DNA of 32,294 nt from Gammaproteobacteria bacterium (GCA_009922705.1 RFUY01000006.1:1-32294); one strand, 5' to 3'; positions 16,156 to 25,768 are shown, numbered from the stretch's first letter. Numbers and translations are program-made. The notes: generated from the sequence alone by a model not told the origin.

Positions 16156-18006
16156 ATGCAAGAGACACTCAATACCACGCTCCCACCCTTTGATTTACTG
16201 ACGGATACTCAGCTCTTAAGGATTCAAACCAGCTTATCCATCGAGTACTTTGATGCTGGGCAGTCCATTATCGCGGCTGGAAGCGAGCCGAAGGGGCTGT
16301 TCATTATTATCAAGGGTCAAGTCGAGGAGTATGACGAGTCGATCGAGGGGGATTTGGATGCCCGCCGCGTCGCACAATATTCCGAAGGCGATCTGTTTGG
16401 GTCACTCGCGATTCTGAAGGGCCAGGCGAAAGACCAGTATGTCGCCTTTGAAGAAACCCTCTGCCATGTACTGCCGGCCCCCGTGTTTCTAGATCTTGTC
16501 CGAGAAAACCCGGCGTTCCGCCATTTTTTCCATAAAGGCTTGGCCACCATGGCCAAGCAGAAAAGTCGAATGCCGGGTGGATTTTCGGGTGACGATTTCA
16601 GTTTAACCCGGGTGAAGGACAGCGTGATGCGCCCACCATTGATTGTCTCCGCTGACTGTGGGCTTCGGGATGTCGTGGTGGCGATGCGTGAACAGCACAT
16701 TGATTCCGCCTTGGTCGATTTTCCTGAGACGCCCGGTGCGTTCGGATTAGTGACTGGGACGGATTTGCTGAATGCCCTCGCTTTGCGAGGTGAGGCAGTA
16801 ACGACGCCGGTGGGTGCCATCGCCACTCGCCAGTTGGTTACTGTCGATGCGCATGATTTTCTCTTCAGCGCGTTGATCAAAATGACGCGCTTGCACATCA
16901 AACGTGTTGTGGTGATGGACCAGGGCACCGTATGCGGAGTCTCTGAACTCACAGATATTTTGAGCTATTTAACGGGACAGACCCACTTGATGGGTGTGCA
17001 GATTGAGAAAGCGCAAACGGTAGATGAGCTGAAAAAAACCTCTCAGGCACTCAATGCGCTGATCCGTAATCTGGCGGCAAAGGGCGTCAAGATCCGTTTC
17101 ATGATGGAGTTGCTCGCCGCATTAAATGGTCGTCTGGTCGCAAAGTTATACGAAATTACGATGCCGGATGAGGTGCTTGCGAATACCGCACTGACAGTCC
17201 TTGGCTCGGAAGGCCGGTGGGAGCAGATCGTCAAAACAGACCAGGATAATGCGTTGATCATTGCCGATGATTTCCATTGGCCGGATGCTGAAAAGCAGCG
17301 AGTATTGACGCAGTTTACGGAGGATTTGATTGCGATCGGATTTCCGCGTTGCCCCGGCGACATTATGGTCAGTAACCCAGAATGGGCGAGAACGATCAGC
17401 GACTGGCAAGCCGTCATGGGTCTCTGGCGGACAGACATGACAGAAGAGACGCAAATGAAGATGGCAATCACCCTCGATGGTCATTTTGTCGCAGGCAACA
17501 AGGCGTTGTTCTCAACCCTGTCTCACTGGATGCAACAGCATTTGCGGGGCAACGATATCTTTCTTGCGCACTTTGCACAGCCGGTGATGAGTTTTGCAGT
17601 CCCACTGACGTTGTTTGGAAATGTCCGGCAGGATTCGGCTGGGCTAGACATCAAAAAAGGGGGGATATTCCCCTTGGTCCATGGGGTGCGATCACTGTCT
17701 CTGAAGTATCGAGTGATGGAGACGAATACATACCGACGGATTGAGGCCTTGGTTGAACAAGGGGTCATTCACGAACGACTTGGCCGAAACCTTGAAAGCG
17801 CACTCTCGCTTTTCATGCAGTTACGGTTGGAGACGCAGTTGGCCCAGTTGGCTGAGGCGCGCAGCGAAGACGGGGCGGCGGTGACCCATAATCGGATTAA
17901 TGTGCGCGAATTGGATCGCCTCGATCGAGACTTGTTACGTGAGGCCTTACATGTCATCAAAGAGTTCAAAGAGTGGTTAGCGCTTGAGCTACATATTCGA
18001 GGTTAG
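16156..18006 (+). CDS. Cyclic-nucleotide-binding-like / CBS / DUF294 nucleotidyltransferase-like protein
   Basis: The 616-residue protein has an N-terminal CRP-like effector domain (about 20-130, GDLFGSLAILKGQ) without the usual Arg-Thr/Ser phosphate-binding signature. Two CBS domains follow (about 155-280), then a GlnD-like nucleotidyltransferase domain (DUF294) with GSEGRWEQ at 350-357 and DQD at 362-364, and a C-terminal DUF294_C helical domain. Homologues usually sit beside acetate-type symporter genes and a DnaQ-like exonuclease gene, as here. The molecular role is not established; a sensor or regulator of carboxylate transport or metabolism is the common guess. TGGAGGAG precedes the ATG. 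The next gene begins 3 bases after the stop. Trp355 replaces a normally small residue of the motif. Confidence 0.9.
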   Translation: MQETLNTTLPPFDLLTDTQLLRIQTSLSIEYFDAGQSIIAAGSEPKGLFIIIKGQVEEYDESIEGDLDARRVAQYSEGDLFGSLAILKGQAKDQYVAFEETLCHVLPAPVFLDLVRENPAFRHFFHKGLATMAKQKSRMPGGFSGDDFSLTRVKDSVMRPPLIVSADCGLRDVVVAMREQHIDSALVDFPETPGAFGLVTGTDLLNALALRGEAVTTPVGAIATRQLVTVDAHDFLFSALIKMTRLHIKRVVVMDQGTVCGVSELTDILSYLTGQTHLMGVQIEKAQTVDELKKTSQALNALIRNLAAKGVKIRFMMELLAALNGRLVAKLYEITMPDEVLANTALTVLGSEGRWEQIVKTDQDNALIIADDFHWPDAEKQRVLTQFTEDLIAIGFPRCPGDIMVSNPEWARTISDWQAVMGLWRTDMTEETQMKMAITLDGHFVAGNKALFSTLSHWMQQHLRGNDIFLAHFAQPVMSFAVPLTLFGNVRQDSAGLDIKKGGIFPLVHGVRSLSLKYRVMETNTYRRIEALVEQGVIHERLGRNLESALSLFMQLRLETQLAQLAEARSEDGAAVTHNRINVRELDRLDRDLLREALHVIKEFKEWLALELHIRG

Positions 18007-18009
18007 TGC

Positions 18010-18618
18010 ATGCCCTTGGCTCAATTAGCGCGACTGGCAGGTCGGTTTAAACATCGCAATTCGCCGTATCGTGAGCTCTTCATGCCTTACCGAGGCGATG
18101 AGGTTGTCTCGCTCGATTGCGAGACCTCTGGACTGGATCCAAAAACGGATGCACTGGTCTCGATTGGGGCCGTGATCGTGAAAGGACGTTCCGTACTCAC
18201 CGGCAGCCAATTACACGTGATGATTGACCATGGGGCGCACCTATCGGCGGAGTCAATTCGGATTCATCGGATCCGAAAAATTGATTTGGCGGCCGCGCAG
18301 TCACTCGAGACGGCCTTGGGCCAACTGCTGGCCTTTATCGAAAACCGTCCATTGCTGGGGTATAACCTGGCGTTTGATGTGAAGTTCTTAAATCGGGCGA
18401 TTGAGGCTAACTATGGCTTTCGATTACCGAACCGACAGATTGATCTCGCAGATGTGTATCGGCGCCAGATTGTGAAACGTCAGCCCGATGCGGTCCCGCA
18501 CCTCGGCTTTGATGAGATCTTAGCGGAGTTGAACTTGCCGGTCTTTGGCCGGCATACTGCGATCGGCGACGCAATCACGGTCGCCATGGCTTATGTGAAA
18601 TTGACAACTTCCCGATGA
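18010..18618 (+). CDS. DnaQ-like 3'-5' exonuclease (DEDDh family)
   Basis: The 202-residue protein has the three exonuclease motifs: Exo[12 protein letters not shown] (Asp and Glu metal ligands), Exo[14 protein letters not shown], and an ExoIII region [11 protein letters not shown] with the His and Asp of the DEDDh class. It resembles the polymerase III epsilon-like exonuclease found beside symporter and DUF294 genes. It is shorter than the replicative epsilon subunit and lacks an evident polymerase-binding tail, so it is probably not the replicative DnaQ. It starts 3 bases after the DUF294 stop and overlaps ttcA by 4 bp (ATGA), so it is in an operon with both. Confidence 0.9.
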   Translation: MPLAQLARLAGRFKHRNSPYRELFMPYRGDEVVSLDCETSGLDPKTDALVSIGAVIVKGRSVLTGSQLHVMIDHGAHLSAESIRIHRIRKIDLAAAQSLETALGQLLAFIENRPLLGYNLAFDVKFLNRAIEANYGFRLPNRQIDLADVYRRQIVKRQPDAVPHLGFDEILAELNLPVFGRHTAIGDAITVAMAYVKLTTSR

Positions 18619-19571
18619 CTCGATCCCATGACAATCAAGCGTTTCGCCGCGGTAAACGGCAGCAACGATTACGCCGCTTAGTGGGTGAAGCAATCGCTGA
18701 TTATCAGATGATTGAAGAGGGCGATACGGTGATGGTGTGCTTGTCAGGTGGCAAGGACAGCTATGCACTGCTCGACGTCCTGCACGCGCTGCGGCAGTCG
18801 GCGCCGATCACCTTCCATTTGATTGCTGTGAATCTCGACCAAAAACAGCCAGGATTCCCGGAAGATGTCCTGCCGACGTTTATGCGAACTCGCTACCCTG
18901 AGATTCCGTTTTATGTCATCGAGCGTGATACCTACAGCACCGTGAAGCGCCTGGTTCCTGAGGGAAAGACCACGTGCAGCCTGTGTAGCCGGTTGCGTCG
19001 CGGCACGTTGTACGGTTTTGCGGAAGCGCATGATGTGACCAAAATCGCATTGGGCCATCATCGTGACGACATTCTTGAGACGTTGTTCCTCAATCTGTTT
19101 TTTGGCTCAAAACTCAAAACCATGCCACCCAAGTTGGTCTCTGATGATCAGCGCCATGTGGTGATTCGTCCATTGGCTTACTGCCGCGAGGAAGATCTTC
19201 AGGCGTATGCCGAAGAACGCCAATTTCCGATTATTCCCTGTAACCTGTGCGGTTCTCAGCCAAATCTAAAACGTGCCGAGATCAAGGCCATGTTGGCGCA
19301 GTGGCAGCGACAGTTCCCGGGCCGCGTTGATAACTTGTTCCGTGGGCTTCAAGACGCGGTCCCAAGCCATTTATTGGATCGCTCGTTACACGCATTCGAG
19401 AGCCCTTCACCAGAGGCGCTGCTTGCCTTCCGTCGAGCGCACCCACTCGATCCGCAACGCCTGGATTCGGATCTGGGTGAGGGGGACCTTAATCCCTGGA
19501 GTGATCTGAGCGCCGTACAGCCTCAGACTCAGCTCATCGCGAGCACGGGTACGAGTGTCCAGACACCATAG
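18615..19571 (+). CDS. ttcA: tRNA 2-thiocytidine(32) synthetase TtcA
   Basis: TtcA thiolates cytidine 32 in certain tRNAs using ATP and an iron-sulfur cluster. The 318-residue protein has the PP-loop SGGKDS (44-49), the cluster-binding CSLC pair (Cys121 and Cys124) and the third-ligand region [31 protein letters not shown] is a family hallmark. The ATG overlaps the exonuclease stop by 4 bp. The C-terminal 30 or so residues are a variable tail; its last 43 bp overlap the opposite-strand SafE-type gene. Sulfur could be passed by a cysteine desulfurase; TusA in this window is not known to be needed for TtcA. Confidence 0.96.
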   Translation: MTRSHDNQAFRRGKRQQRLRRLVGEAIADYQMIEEGDTVMVCLSGGKDSYALLDVLHALRQSAPITFHLIAVNLDQKQPGFPEDVLPTFMRTRYPEIPFYVIERDTYSTVKRLVPEGKTTCSLCSRLRRGTLYGFAEAHDVTKIALGHHRDDILETLFLNLFFGSKLKTMPPKLVSDDQRHVVIRPLAYCREEDLQAYAEERQFPIIPCNLCGSQPNLKRAEIKAMLAQWQRQFPGRVDNLFRGLQDAVPSHLLDRSLHAFESPSPEALLAFRRAHPLDPQRLDSDLGEGDLNPWSDLSAVQPQTQLIASTGTSVQTP

Positions 19572-20224
19572 AGCATCAGTAAACTACCGCTGATTCGGTG
19601 GAGTTGTGCAGCCTTAATCTGTAACACAAGATGAGAGGCAAGATAGCCCGCGCCCAGCAATGCTGGCAGCGTACCCAGTCCAAACAATGCCATTTGAAGC
19701 CCTGCTTGCCCTGCATGGGCTGTCGAGGCGCTCCACAATAATGCCGAGTACACCAATCCGCAGGGGAGTAGTCCCCAAGTGAGTCCATACCGAAACGCGC
19801 GACCGAGGGTTGTCGGACGAAGTTTTGACTGCACACGATGTATCCAAGGGGAGATGAGCCGATAGCCCGCAGATTCGAGCCAGGTGACGCCACGCCACAG
19901 TTGGCTGACCCACAGTCCCATCAAGATCAACACAACCCCGGCGATTAGCCGTAAGACCAGCGTCATCAGACTGTGCGTTGTGCTGAGCCATCCACCGAGA
20001 GCGCCAAAAGCGATACCGAGAAGCAGATAGGTGGTGACGCGGCCGAGACTTGCGGCGCCAATACGTTGCCAAAATGGCCAGCCCTGACGCTGCCCTTCGG
20101 GAAGATTTAGGCTGAATGCAGCGGTAATCCCACCACACATCACCAGACAATGCGCAGACCCAAACAGTCCAATCAAGACTGCAGCGCCAGCACCCACTGG
20201 ATCTGTGCAGAGGCTACTGAGCAT
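19529..20224 (-). CDS. TauE/SafE-type polytopic membrane protein at the end of the cbb3 cluster
   Basis: The 231-residue protein has six or so membrane helices. An N-terminal motif [12 protein letters not shown] (from residue 22) contains two Cys and a His, and the internal repeat [16 protein letters not shown] is typical of the DsbD/UreH-like family annotated as sulfite exporter TauE/SafE. Homologues commonly lie next to ccoS/ccoI, and the Cys/His/Met-rich first helix suggests metal (copper) handling for cytochrome oxidase assembly; this is inference. The track begins at 20389, but the ATG at 20224 gives the family N-terminus and overlaps the ccoS end by 11 bp. The 3' end overlaps ttcA by 43 bp. 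Confidence 0.88.
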   Translation of the reverse strand: MLSSLCTDPVGAGAAVLIGLFGSAHCLVMCGGITAAFSLNLPEGQRQGWPFWQRIGAASLGRVTTYLLLGIAFGALGGWLSTTHSLMTLVLRLIAGVVLILMGLWVSQLWRGVTWLESAGYRLISPWIHRVQSKLRPTTLGRAFRYGLTWGLLPCGLVYSALLWSASTAHAGQAGLQMALFGLGTLPALLGAGYLASHLVLQIKAAQLHRISGSLLMLYGVWTLVPVLAMS

Positions 20225-20432
20225 CAGAAGACGACTCTGTGGTGGATTTGGATCGGCCGCGATCGGCGAGAATCGCACGTTGGTGTAAGTCCTCGTCGTC
20301 GTCGAACAAGATGTCGCGTGCGGAACGATCGAGGTCATCGAACTGTTTTGATTTGACGGCCCAGCGAAAGGCCCAAATGGCCAGTGCAAGCAGCATGATT
20401 GAGAGCGGAATCAGCGCATAAATGACACTCAT
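20214..20432 (-). CDS. ccoS: cbb3 oxidase assembly protein CcoS
   Basis: CcoS is a short membrane protein needed to insert heme and copper cofactors into the cbb3 oxidase. The 72-residue product has one N-terminal helix (IYALIPLSIMLLALAIWAFRWAV) followed by the family signature KSKQFDDLDRSARDILFDDD. The track start at 20501 is too long; the ATG at 20432 (MSVIYALIP) overlaps the ccoI stop as ATGA. It overlaps the downstream SafE-type gene by 11 bp. Confidence 0.95.
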   Translation of the reverse strand: MSVIYALIPLSIMLLALAIWAFRWAVKSKQFDDLDRSARDILFDDDEDLHQRAILADRGRSKSTTESSSDAQ

Positions 20433-22789
20433 CGACTCAACCTCATCGCATTTAAGAGTACGCCCAAACTCGAGAGTGACATTCCGATTGCCGCAAGCCA
20501 AGGGGGCACCATCCCGGCCATAGCAAACGGCACTGCAATGCCATTATAGATGAAGACCCAAGTCATGCTTTGCCGAATCACTGCGCGTGTCTGGATGGAC
20601 TGCTCTCGGAGTTGATTCAGAGCCTCAAGACGTGGATTCAATAACACGGCGCCGGCGTGATAGCGGGTGAGATCAGCCGCATGGGTAAAGGTAATGCTTC
20701 CCTCGGCTGCGGCCAAGACAGGACTGTCGTTTAATCCATCACCGACCATGACGCGAGGCCCTGGCGTTTTGGAAAGACGGTTGAGCTTTCTTTCAGGGGT
20801 AAGCTCACCTTCGGCACCTATGATCCCGACTGCTGCGGCGACGGTCTTCACTCGAGCGATGCGATCTCCACTGATCAGGCGGGTCTCAATACCGTGCCCC
20901 TTGAGTCGAGCGAGCGCCGCCTTCGCGTCGCTACGAAGTCGGTCGTCCAGTGCCACCACAAGCGACATTTGACCATCGATTCGCAAACAAATCTGGAGCG
21001 CATCTGGATAGTCGCTGAGCCATTCGTCGGGGCGAGCGCTCTCCACGCGGACTTGATGTCCCTCCCAGACTCCGGAGACGCCCAAGCCGGGGTGTGATGT
21101 CGGGTCTGTGATGATGGCGGGCGCGATATCGGTGAACGCCTCGGCGATTGGATGTGCCGAGCTCAGCTCCAGCCCGCTCACGACAGACAACAGCACTTCG
21201 GTCTGATACCCAGCAGTCGGCACGGTGTGTGTTGTGAGTCTCTCAAATCGACCTTCAGTCAGCGTCCCTGTCTTGTCAAAAAACCATGTCTTTGCGGTTG
21301 CAAAGGCGCGCAGATGTGTTGGGTTGAGTAGCAAGATGCCTTGCTTACGGAGCGCATGAATACTTGCGGTCCATGCGGTCGGGATCGCGAGCGCCAGTGC
21401 ACAGGGACAGGTGACAACGAGCACAGATAAGGCATAGCTAAACGCCCGTTCGGGATCAGTGGGCCACCACAGGAGGGCGGTCAAACCAGACAATCCCAAG
21501 ACTGTTGCAATAAACACGCGGAGCACCGGTTCAATCCATCGAGTTTCCGGGGGTTTCACGGATTCAGCCTGGCGTACAAGATGATTGAGTCGCCCGAGAA
21601 AGGCCTGCTGTCCGATCCGAATCACGATGCCCTGAACGGGCGTGGGTCCATTGACCGAACCCGCAAGGATTTCGTCACCCTCGACTCGCTCGACCGGGGT
21701 GAACTCTCCCGTCAATGCCTGAGTGTCGAGCACAGCCTGTGCGGTATTGAGCCGAAAATCGACAGGGGTTTGCTGTCCACTGGCCAGTTGAATGTGATCA
21801 CCAGGCTTGATTTGATGGACAGGCGTTTGTCGATAGATCCCAGTCGATCCCCGTACAGCCAGAGTGAGTGGCATCGGACGCGCTTCGACTGGGGTATCGA
21901 TCACGCGATGTCGGGCGTGTAATTCAATGGCGCGACCAGTCAGCAAAAACAGGGTGAACATCGCGACTGAGTCAAAGTACACCTCCCCTGAGTTTAGGAG
22001 CGTCGCAATCACTGAAGCGCACCATGCAAGCCCGAGCGCTAGGGCGACGGGGACATCCATGCCGAGGGTGCGATGTCTAAGATCCCGAAAGGCCCCCTGG
22101 AAGAACGGGGCCGCGGAATAAAAGAGCACTGGGATCGAGACTAAAAGCGAGACCCAGCGTAAGAATTGGCGTTGGCCTTCCTCGATAAACTTGGTATCGC
22201 CGACATAAAGCGCAGTGGCAAACATCATCACCTGCATACTCCCGAGACCGGCGACCCCAATCCGCTTGAGCAGTTGGCGGCGGGCTTGGCGACGATCGTG
22301 GCGTGCTTTTTCGTCGGTCAGTACGGTGGCTGAATAGCCAAGCCCATCGAGCTGGGCGAGTAGTGGCGCCAACTTTAGGGTGTCTGGCCGATAGCGCAGG
22401 GTCAGTGTTTGTCTCGCAAGGTGCGCATGGCTGGCTATCACGCCTTCAGTCGCCGCCAAAATCCGTTCCAGTAACCAGGTGCAGGCAGCACAGCGGATTT
22501 GTGGAATCGACAGTTCGAGCTCAACAACGCCCTCGGGAAGCGGGAAGGTATAGGCTTGGATAAAACCAGGATCGTCAAAGAGTGACCAGTCGGCACGTTC
22601 CTCTGGTTTTGCGGTGGGGCGGTCGCGATACGCGTAGAACCGGTCTAGGCCTTGTGCCTGAATCCAGTCCAGGGCAGCCGCACAGCCGTGGCAACACAGC
22701 GACACACCGCGATTCTCGACCGTCCGGTGGTGGGTCTCATCGAGACATGCCTCACCACAATGAAAACAGGCTACTGGGTCAGGGGGCAA
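20429..22789 (-). CDS. ccoI: Copper-translocating P-type ATPase for cbb3 oxidase assembly
   Basis: CcoI (FixI) exports copper needed for the CuB centre of the oxidase. The 786-residue protein has an N-terminal Cys cluster (CFHCGEAC at residue 8, then CCHGC), a heavy-metal-associated domain with RCAAC near residue 100, the transport motif CPC at 461-463, the phosphorylation site DKTGT at Asp505, the TGE actuator motif, SAHPIA and GDGLND. These place it in the P1B copper ATPases, and the long N-terminal Cys-rich stretch is typical of CcoI/CtpA rather than housekeeping CopA. It overlaps ccoH by 11 bp and ccoS by 4 bp. The start at 22789 fits the CFHCG N-terminus. Confidence 0.96.
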   Translation of the reverse strand: MPPDPVACFHCGEACLDETHHRTVENRGVSLCCHGCAAALDWIQAQGLDRFYAYRDRPTAKPEERADWSLFDDPGFIQAYTFPLPEGVVELELSIPQIRCAACTWLLERILAATEGVIASHAHLARQTLTLRYRPDTLKLAPLLAQLDGLGYSATVLTDEKARHDRRQARRQLLKRIGVAGLGSMQVMMFATALYVGDTKFIEEGQRQFLRWVSLLVSIPVLFYSAAPFFQGAFRDLRHRTLGMDVPVALALGLAWCASVIATLLNSGEVYFDSVAMFTLFLLTGRAIELHARHRVIDTPVEARPMPLTLAVRGSTGIYRQTPVHQIKPGDHIQLASGQQTPVDFRLNTAQAVLDTQALTGEFTPVERVEGDEILAGSVNGPTPVQGIVIRIGQQAFLGRLNHLVRQAESVKPPETRWIEPVLRVFIATVLGLSGLTALLWWPTDPERAFSYALSVLVVTCPCALALAIPTAWTASIHALRKQGILLLNPTHLRAFATAKTWFFDKTGTLTEGRFERLTTHTVPTAGYQTEVLLSVVSGLELSSAHPIAEAFTDIAPAIITDPTSHPGLGVSGVWEGHQVRVESARPDEWLSDYPDALQICLRIDGQMSLVVALDDRLRSDAKAALARLKGHGIETRLISGDRIARVKTVAAAVGIIGAEGELTPERKLNRLSKTPGPRVMVGDGLNDSPVLAAAEGSITFTHAADLTRYHAGAVLLNPRLEALNQLREQSIQTRAVIRQSMTWVFIYNGIAVPFAMAGMVPPWLAAIGMSLSSLGVLLNAMRLSR

Positions 22790-23270
22790 GTCGCGTCACC
22801 CCCGCGAGCGGAAGACCGACACGGGAGGTGATTCGCCAACTTTCATCGGGCGGCATCAGTTGCACAATCCGAGCGCCGGGCGCCAGCGTGGCAATTGAGG
22901 CTTGAAAATACCCGTCGCGAAGGGCGATCAGCTCAAATTCGACATCGCCACGGGCAACCGTGGGATGTCGAAGTGCACCGGTGAGACGATCCACTGGCGT
23001 TGCGTTGCCGAAGTCGATTTGGACCACCACATCACCGGTGAGGTCATCAATCATTAAATCTGCGACGATCCCTAATCGCTGAGCTGCTGTATCCCGTGTT
23101 TTGACCTCGTTATACAGAACGCCTTGGCGGTAGTAGTCATCACTGACAAGACCATCACTGGTTCGGATTGCGACCCCCAACATACTGAAGCCCACAATCA
23201 TGGAGGCAATAATTGGGATCAGGAGTAGCCAAGGCCATGGCTCGCGGTACCAGGGGAGCGATTTTTCCAT
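22779..23270 (-). CDS. ccoH: cbb3 oxidase assembly protein CcoH (FixH)
   Basis: CcoH is a membrane-anchored assembly factor that associates with the cbb3 oxidase during maturation. The 163-residue protein has one N-terminal helix (PWLLLIPIIASMIVGFSMLGVAI), the family motif DDYYRQG, and a beta-rich periplasmic domain. Its ATG overlaps the ccoG stop by one base (TAATG), and its end overlaps ccoI by 11 bp. The order G-H-I-S is the classical fixGHIS order. Confidence 0.93.
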   Translation of the reverse strand: MEKSLPWYREPWPWLLLIPIIASMIVGFSMLGVAIRTSDGLVSDDYYRQGVLYNEVKTRDTAAQRLGIVADLMIDDLTGDVVVQIDFGNATPVDRLTGALRHPTVARGDVEFELIALRDGYFQASIATLAPGARIVQLMPPDESWRITSRVGLPLAGVTRLAP

Positions 23271-24685
23271 TAACGTCTATCCGGTCCAAGAAAGGTGGTG
23301 TCGACCCGTGCGTTGATGCTCGCATTTTGGGCTGCTTCCACGAGAAAAGTCACGGGTAAGCGTGGACTGACAATCGCGGACAAGGGCAGTTGTACCTGGT
23401 AGACAACGGTTTTGCTTTGACCGGCAGGAAGCTCGAGAAAGCTTGGACCGACAAGTCGTGCCCCGGGGCGATTTTCGAGTTCAATCTCGTAATGTGCATC
23501 GAATGCGGTCTTATTAAAGACGTGCAAACTGTAGGTGTTGGCGATGTCCCCAGATTTTGTTTCCGTAAATAATGCGCCACGATCACGGGTCACACTGATT
23601 TCAAGGGGCGCGATATGAGTGAGGGCATAGCCAAAGGCAACGACCATGACCACAAATGCAATCCCATATCCGAGAAGGCGGGGCCGTAACCACTGCGTCT
23701 TTCCACCAGCAAGCGTGTGTTCCGAGGCATAGCGAACCAAGCCGCGTGCGTAGCCCATCTTCTCCATCACGCCGTTACAGGCATCGATGCACAAGGCACA
23801 TTGAATGCATTCGTATTGAAGGCCGTCGCGGATGTCGATTCCAGTTGGACATACTTGGACGCAGAGTCCGCAGTCGATACAGTCTCCGTGGCTGTCTGTT
23901 TTCCCACCGATCCGCTTACGGCTCCCTCTGGGCTCTCCACGCACCGCATCGTATGCCACGATTAAGGTGTCTTTATCAAACATCACTGACTGAAAGCGGG
24001 CATACGGGCACATATGGATGCAGACTTTCTCGCGCATCCAGCCCGCATTGAGATAGGTGGCTGCTGTAAACAAACCGATCCAGGCATAGGCTGCAAGACT
24101 TGCCTGGCCTGTCCAATGATCGATGACAAGCGTACGGGCGGGTATGAAATAGGCGACAAAGGTAAAGCCGGTCGCCCAGGCAATACCGAGCCATAACAAG
24201 TGTTTGATCGATTTTTTCCGCAATTTCGTGCCCGAAACGGGAGATTTATCGAGCTTGATGCGTGCATTCCGCTCTCCCTCCGTCTGGCGTTCTATCCACA
24301 TGAAAATCTGTGTCCACACCGTTTGCGGACAGGTGTAGCCACACCAAATCCGTCCTCCAAAGACCGTGACAAGGAACAGGCCGAAGGCACAAATGATGAG
24401 AAGCCAAGACAGCAGCATGAGATCTTCAGGCCAAAAGGTCATGGCGAATACATGGAATTGTCGGTTCGGTAGATCAAACCAGACGAGTTGTCGGTCTCCC
24501 CACATCAGCCACGGCAAGAGGAAATACAACCCAAGCAGCACGATGCCACTATACAAACGGATCGATTGAAAAACCCCAGAAATTCCACGTGTATAAATCC
24601 CGGTTGTTGCGAGTGACACGGGAGTCGTGCGGCGGTCGGTCTCCGCCGCGTCAGTCGCTTGAACGGTTGGGATCCGTTCGCTCAT
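23270..24685 (-). CDS. ccoG: cbb3 oxidase accessory protein CcoG (FixG), polyferredoxin-type membrane protein
   Basis: CcoG is reported to act as a membrane cupric reductase supporting copper delivery to cbb3 oxidase. The 471-residue protein has several membrane helices, the motif CGYTCPQTVWTQIFMWIE, two 4Fe-4S ferredoxin motifs beginning at Cys269 (DCIDCGLCVQVCPTGIDI, then CIQCALCIDACNGVM), and a C-terminal Ig-like domain. Helix and ferredoxin order match FixG/RdxA. The start ATG at 24685 overlaps the ccoP stop as ATGA. Confidence 0.95.
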   Translation of the reverse strand: MSERIPTVQATDAAETDRRTTPVSLATTGIYTRGISGVFQSIRLYSGIVLLGLYFLLPWLMWGDRQLVWFDLPNRQFHVFAMTFWPEDLMLLSWLLIICAFGLFLVTVFGGRIWCGYTCPQTVWTQIFMWIERQTEGERNARIKLDKSPVSGTKLRKKSIKHLLWLGIAWATGFTFVAYFIPARTLVIDHWTGQASLAAYAWIGLFTAATYLNAGWMREKVCIHMCPYARFQSVMFDKDTLIVAYDAVRGEPRGSRKRIGGKTDSHGDCIDCGLCVQVCPTGIDIRDGLQYECIQCALCIDACNGVMEKMGYARGLVRYASEHTLAGGKTQWLRPRLLGYGIAFVVMVVAFGYALTHIAPLEISVTRDRGALFTETKSGDIANTYSLHVFNKTAFDAHYEIELENRPGARLVGPSFLELPAGQSKTVVYQVQLPLSAIVSPRLPVTFLVEAAQNASINARVDTTFLGPDRR

Positions 24686-25605
24686 TGCGCCGATCCAGAC
24701 TCCGCTAGTCTGCGTACGTACGCGGTCAGTAAGTGAATCTTGTCGTCACCCAGTCGAGCCTGACTGGGCATGACACCCTGGCGACCATTTCGCAGTGTCA
24801 GTTTGACGGATTCATGGATGGTGAGATTTGGCGCTTTGTACAACCAAACGTCATCGGTCAAATTGGGTGCGCCAAGGAGTTGATTTCCGGTTCCGTCAGG
24901 CATGTGACAGGCTGCACAGTAGGTTGCATAGTGCACTTGACCGGCTGTCGCAAGCGTTTGATCGTGGGCTCGACCCGATAAGCTCACAACGTAGTGCGCA
25001 GTTTCTTCAATTCCTTGATCGCCAAGGATGGTCAGCCAAGCAGGCATATTTGCAAGGCGGCCATTATGTAAAGTTTCGCTAATTTTCTCTGCGGAGCCGC
25101 CATATAACCAATCGGCATCTGTCAGGTTCGGAAAGCCATAGGCGCCTTGTCCTGCTGACCCGTGGCAGACCGCGCAATTATTGGAGAATAAACGCCCAGC
25201 AACCTCCATTGCAGATGGATCTGCAATGAGTTCATCCACCGATTGATCTCGAAACGCGGCAAAGATGGGTGCGTACTGTTGCTCGGCCGTTGCGATTTCG
25301 GTTTCATACTGCCCTGTGCTCGTCCATCCAAGCAGCCCCTGAAAGTTGCCCAGCCCTGGATAGAGCGCGAGATATCCCAAGCCAAACACAATGGTCAGCA
25401 GGAACTTCATGTACCACCAACGGGGGAGCGGGTTGTCATATTCCGCAATCCCGTCGAACTCGTGTCCCATGGTGTGTTCAGTTTCTTCTTTATAGGGCTC
25501 CGAGCGACGCACGACATAGATTAACCACAAGCACCCGAAGATGACTCCGAGTGTGATGACGGCGACCCATGCACTCCAAAAGCTGGGTAAGTCTTGACTA
25601 AACAT
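24682..25605 (-). CDS. ccoP: cbb3 oxidase subunit III, diheme cytochrome c CcoP
   Basis: CcoP transfers electrons from soluble cytochromes c to the oxidase core. The 307-residue protein has two N-terminal membrane helices (WVAVITLGVIFGCLWLIYVV and FLLTIVFGLGYLALYPG), then two c-heme domains, CAVCH at 144-148 and CAACH at 230-234, with Met axial-ligand segments (NMPAW, VMPSQ). The HEFDGIAEYDNPLPRWW segment after helix 1 is typical. The track start at 25707 is replaced by the ATG at 25605, which has AGGAG about 10 bases upstream. It overlaps the ccoQ end by 8 bp. Confidence 0.96.
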   Translation of the reverse strand: MFSQDLPSFWSAWVAVITLGVIFGCLWLIYVVRRSEPYKEETEHTMGHEFDGIAEYDNPLPRWWYMKFLLTIVFGLGYLALYPGLGNFQGLLGWTSTGQYETEIATAEQQYAPIFAAFRDQSVDELIADPSAMEVAGRLFSNNCAVCHGSAGQGAYGFPNLTDADWLYGGSAEKISETLHNGRLANMPAWLTILGDQGIEETAHYVVSLSGRAHDQTLATAGQVHYATYCAACHMPDGTGNQLLGAPNLTDDVWLYKAPNLTIHESVKLTLRNGRQGVMPSQARLGDDKIHLLTAYVRRLAESGSAQ

Positions 25606-25768
25606 CCGTGTGTCTCTCCTGTGTGCGGGGTGCCTCGTCGGCAAAGGGCAACTGTGCCGCAGCGTCAAATCGTGCCTTGTTACGAGGGTGAAACGCCCAC
25701 CAACCAATGGCTAGGGAAATCACCAACAGCGCGACCGATAACATGCCTAGAAAATCGTAGTAGCTCAT
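25598..25768 (-). CDS. ccoQ: cbb3 oxidase small subunit CcoQ
   Basis: This gene is too short for the ORF track. Translating between ccoO and ccoP gives 56 residues: MSYYDFLGMLSVALLVISLA, then a membrane helix continuing to GWWAFHPRNKARFDAAAQLPF, a form typical of CcoQ. It starts one base before (minus direction: just after) the ccoO stop and ends 8 bases into ccoP. CcoQ helps stabilise the oxidase, particularly the CcoP association. The position, the membrane helix and the HPRNKARFDAAA motif support the call. Confidence 0.92.
   Translation of the reverse strand: MSYYDFLGMLSVALLVISLAIGWWAFHPRNKARFDAAAQLPFADEAPRTQERHTDV

Noticed and set aside
16317-16952. 211-residue minus-strand ORF inside the DUF294 gene
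   Set aside because: Antisense shadow of a gene with clear domains; no ribosome site and no family motif.
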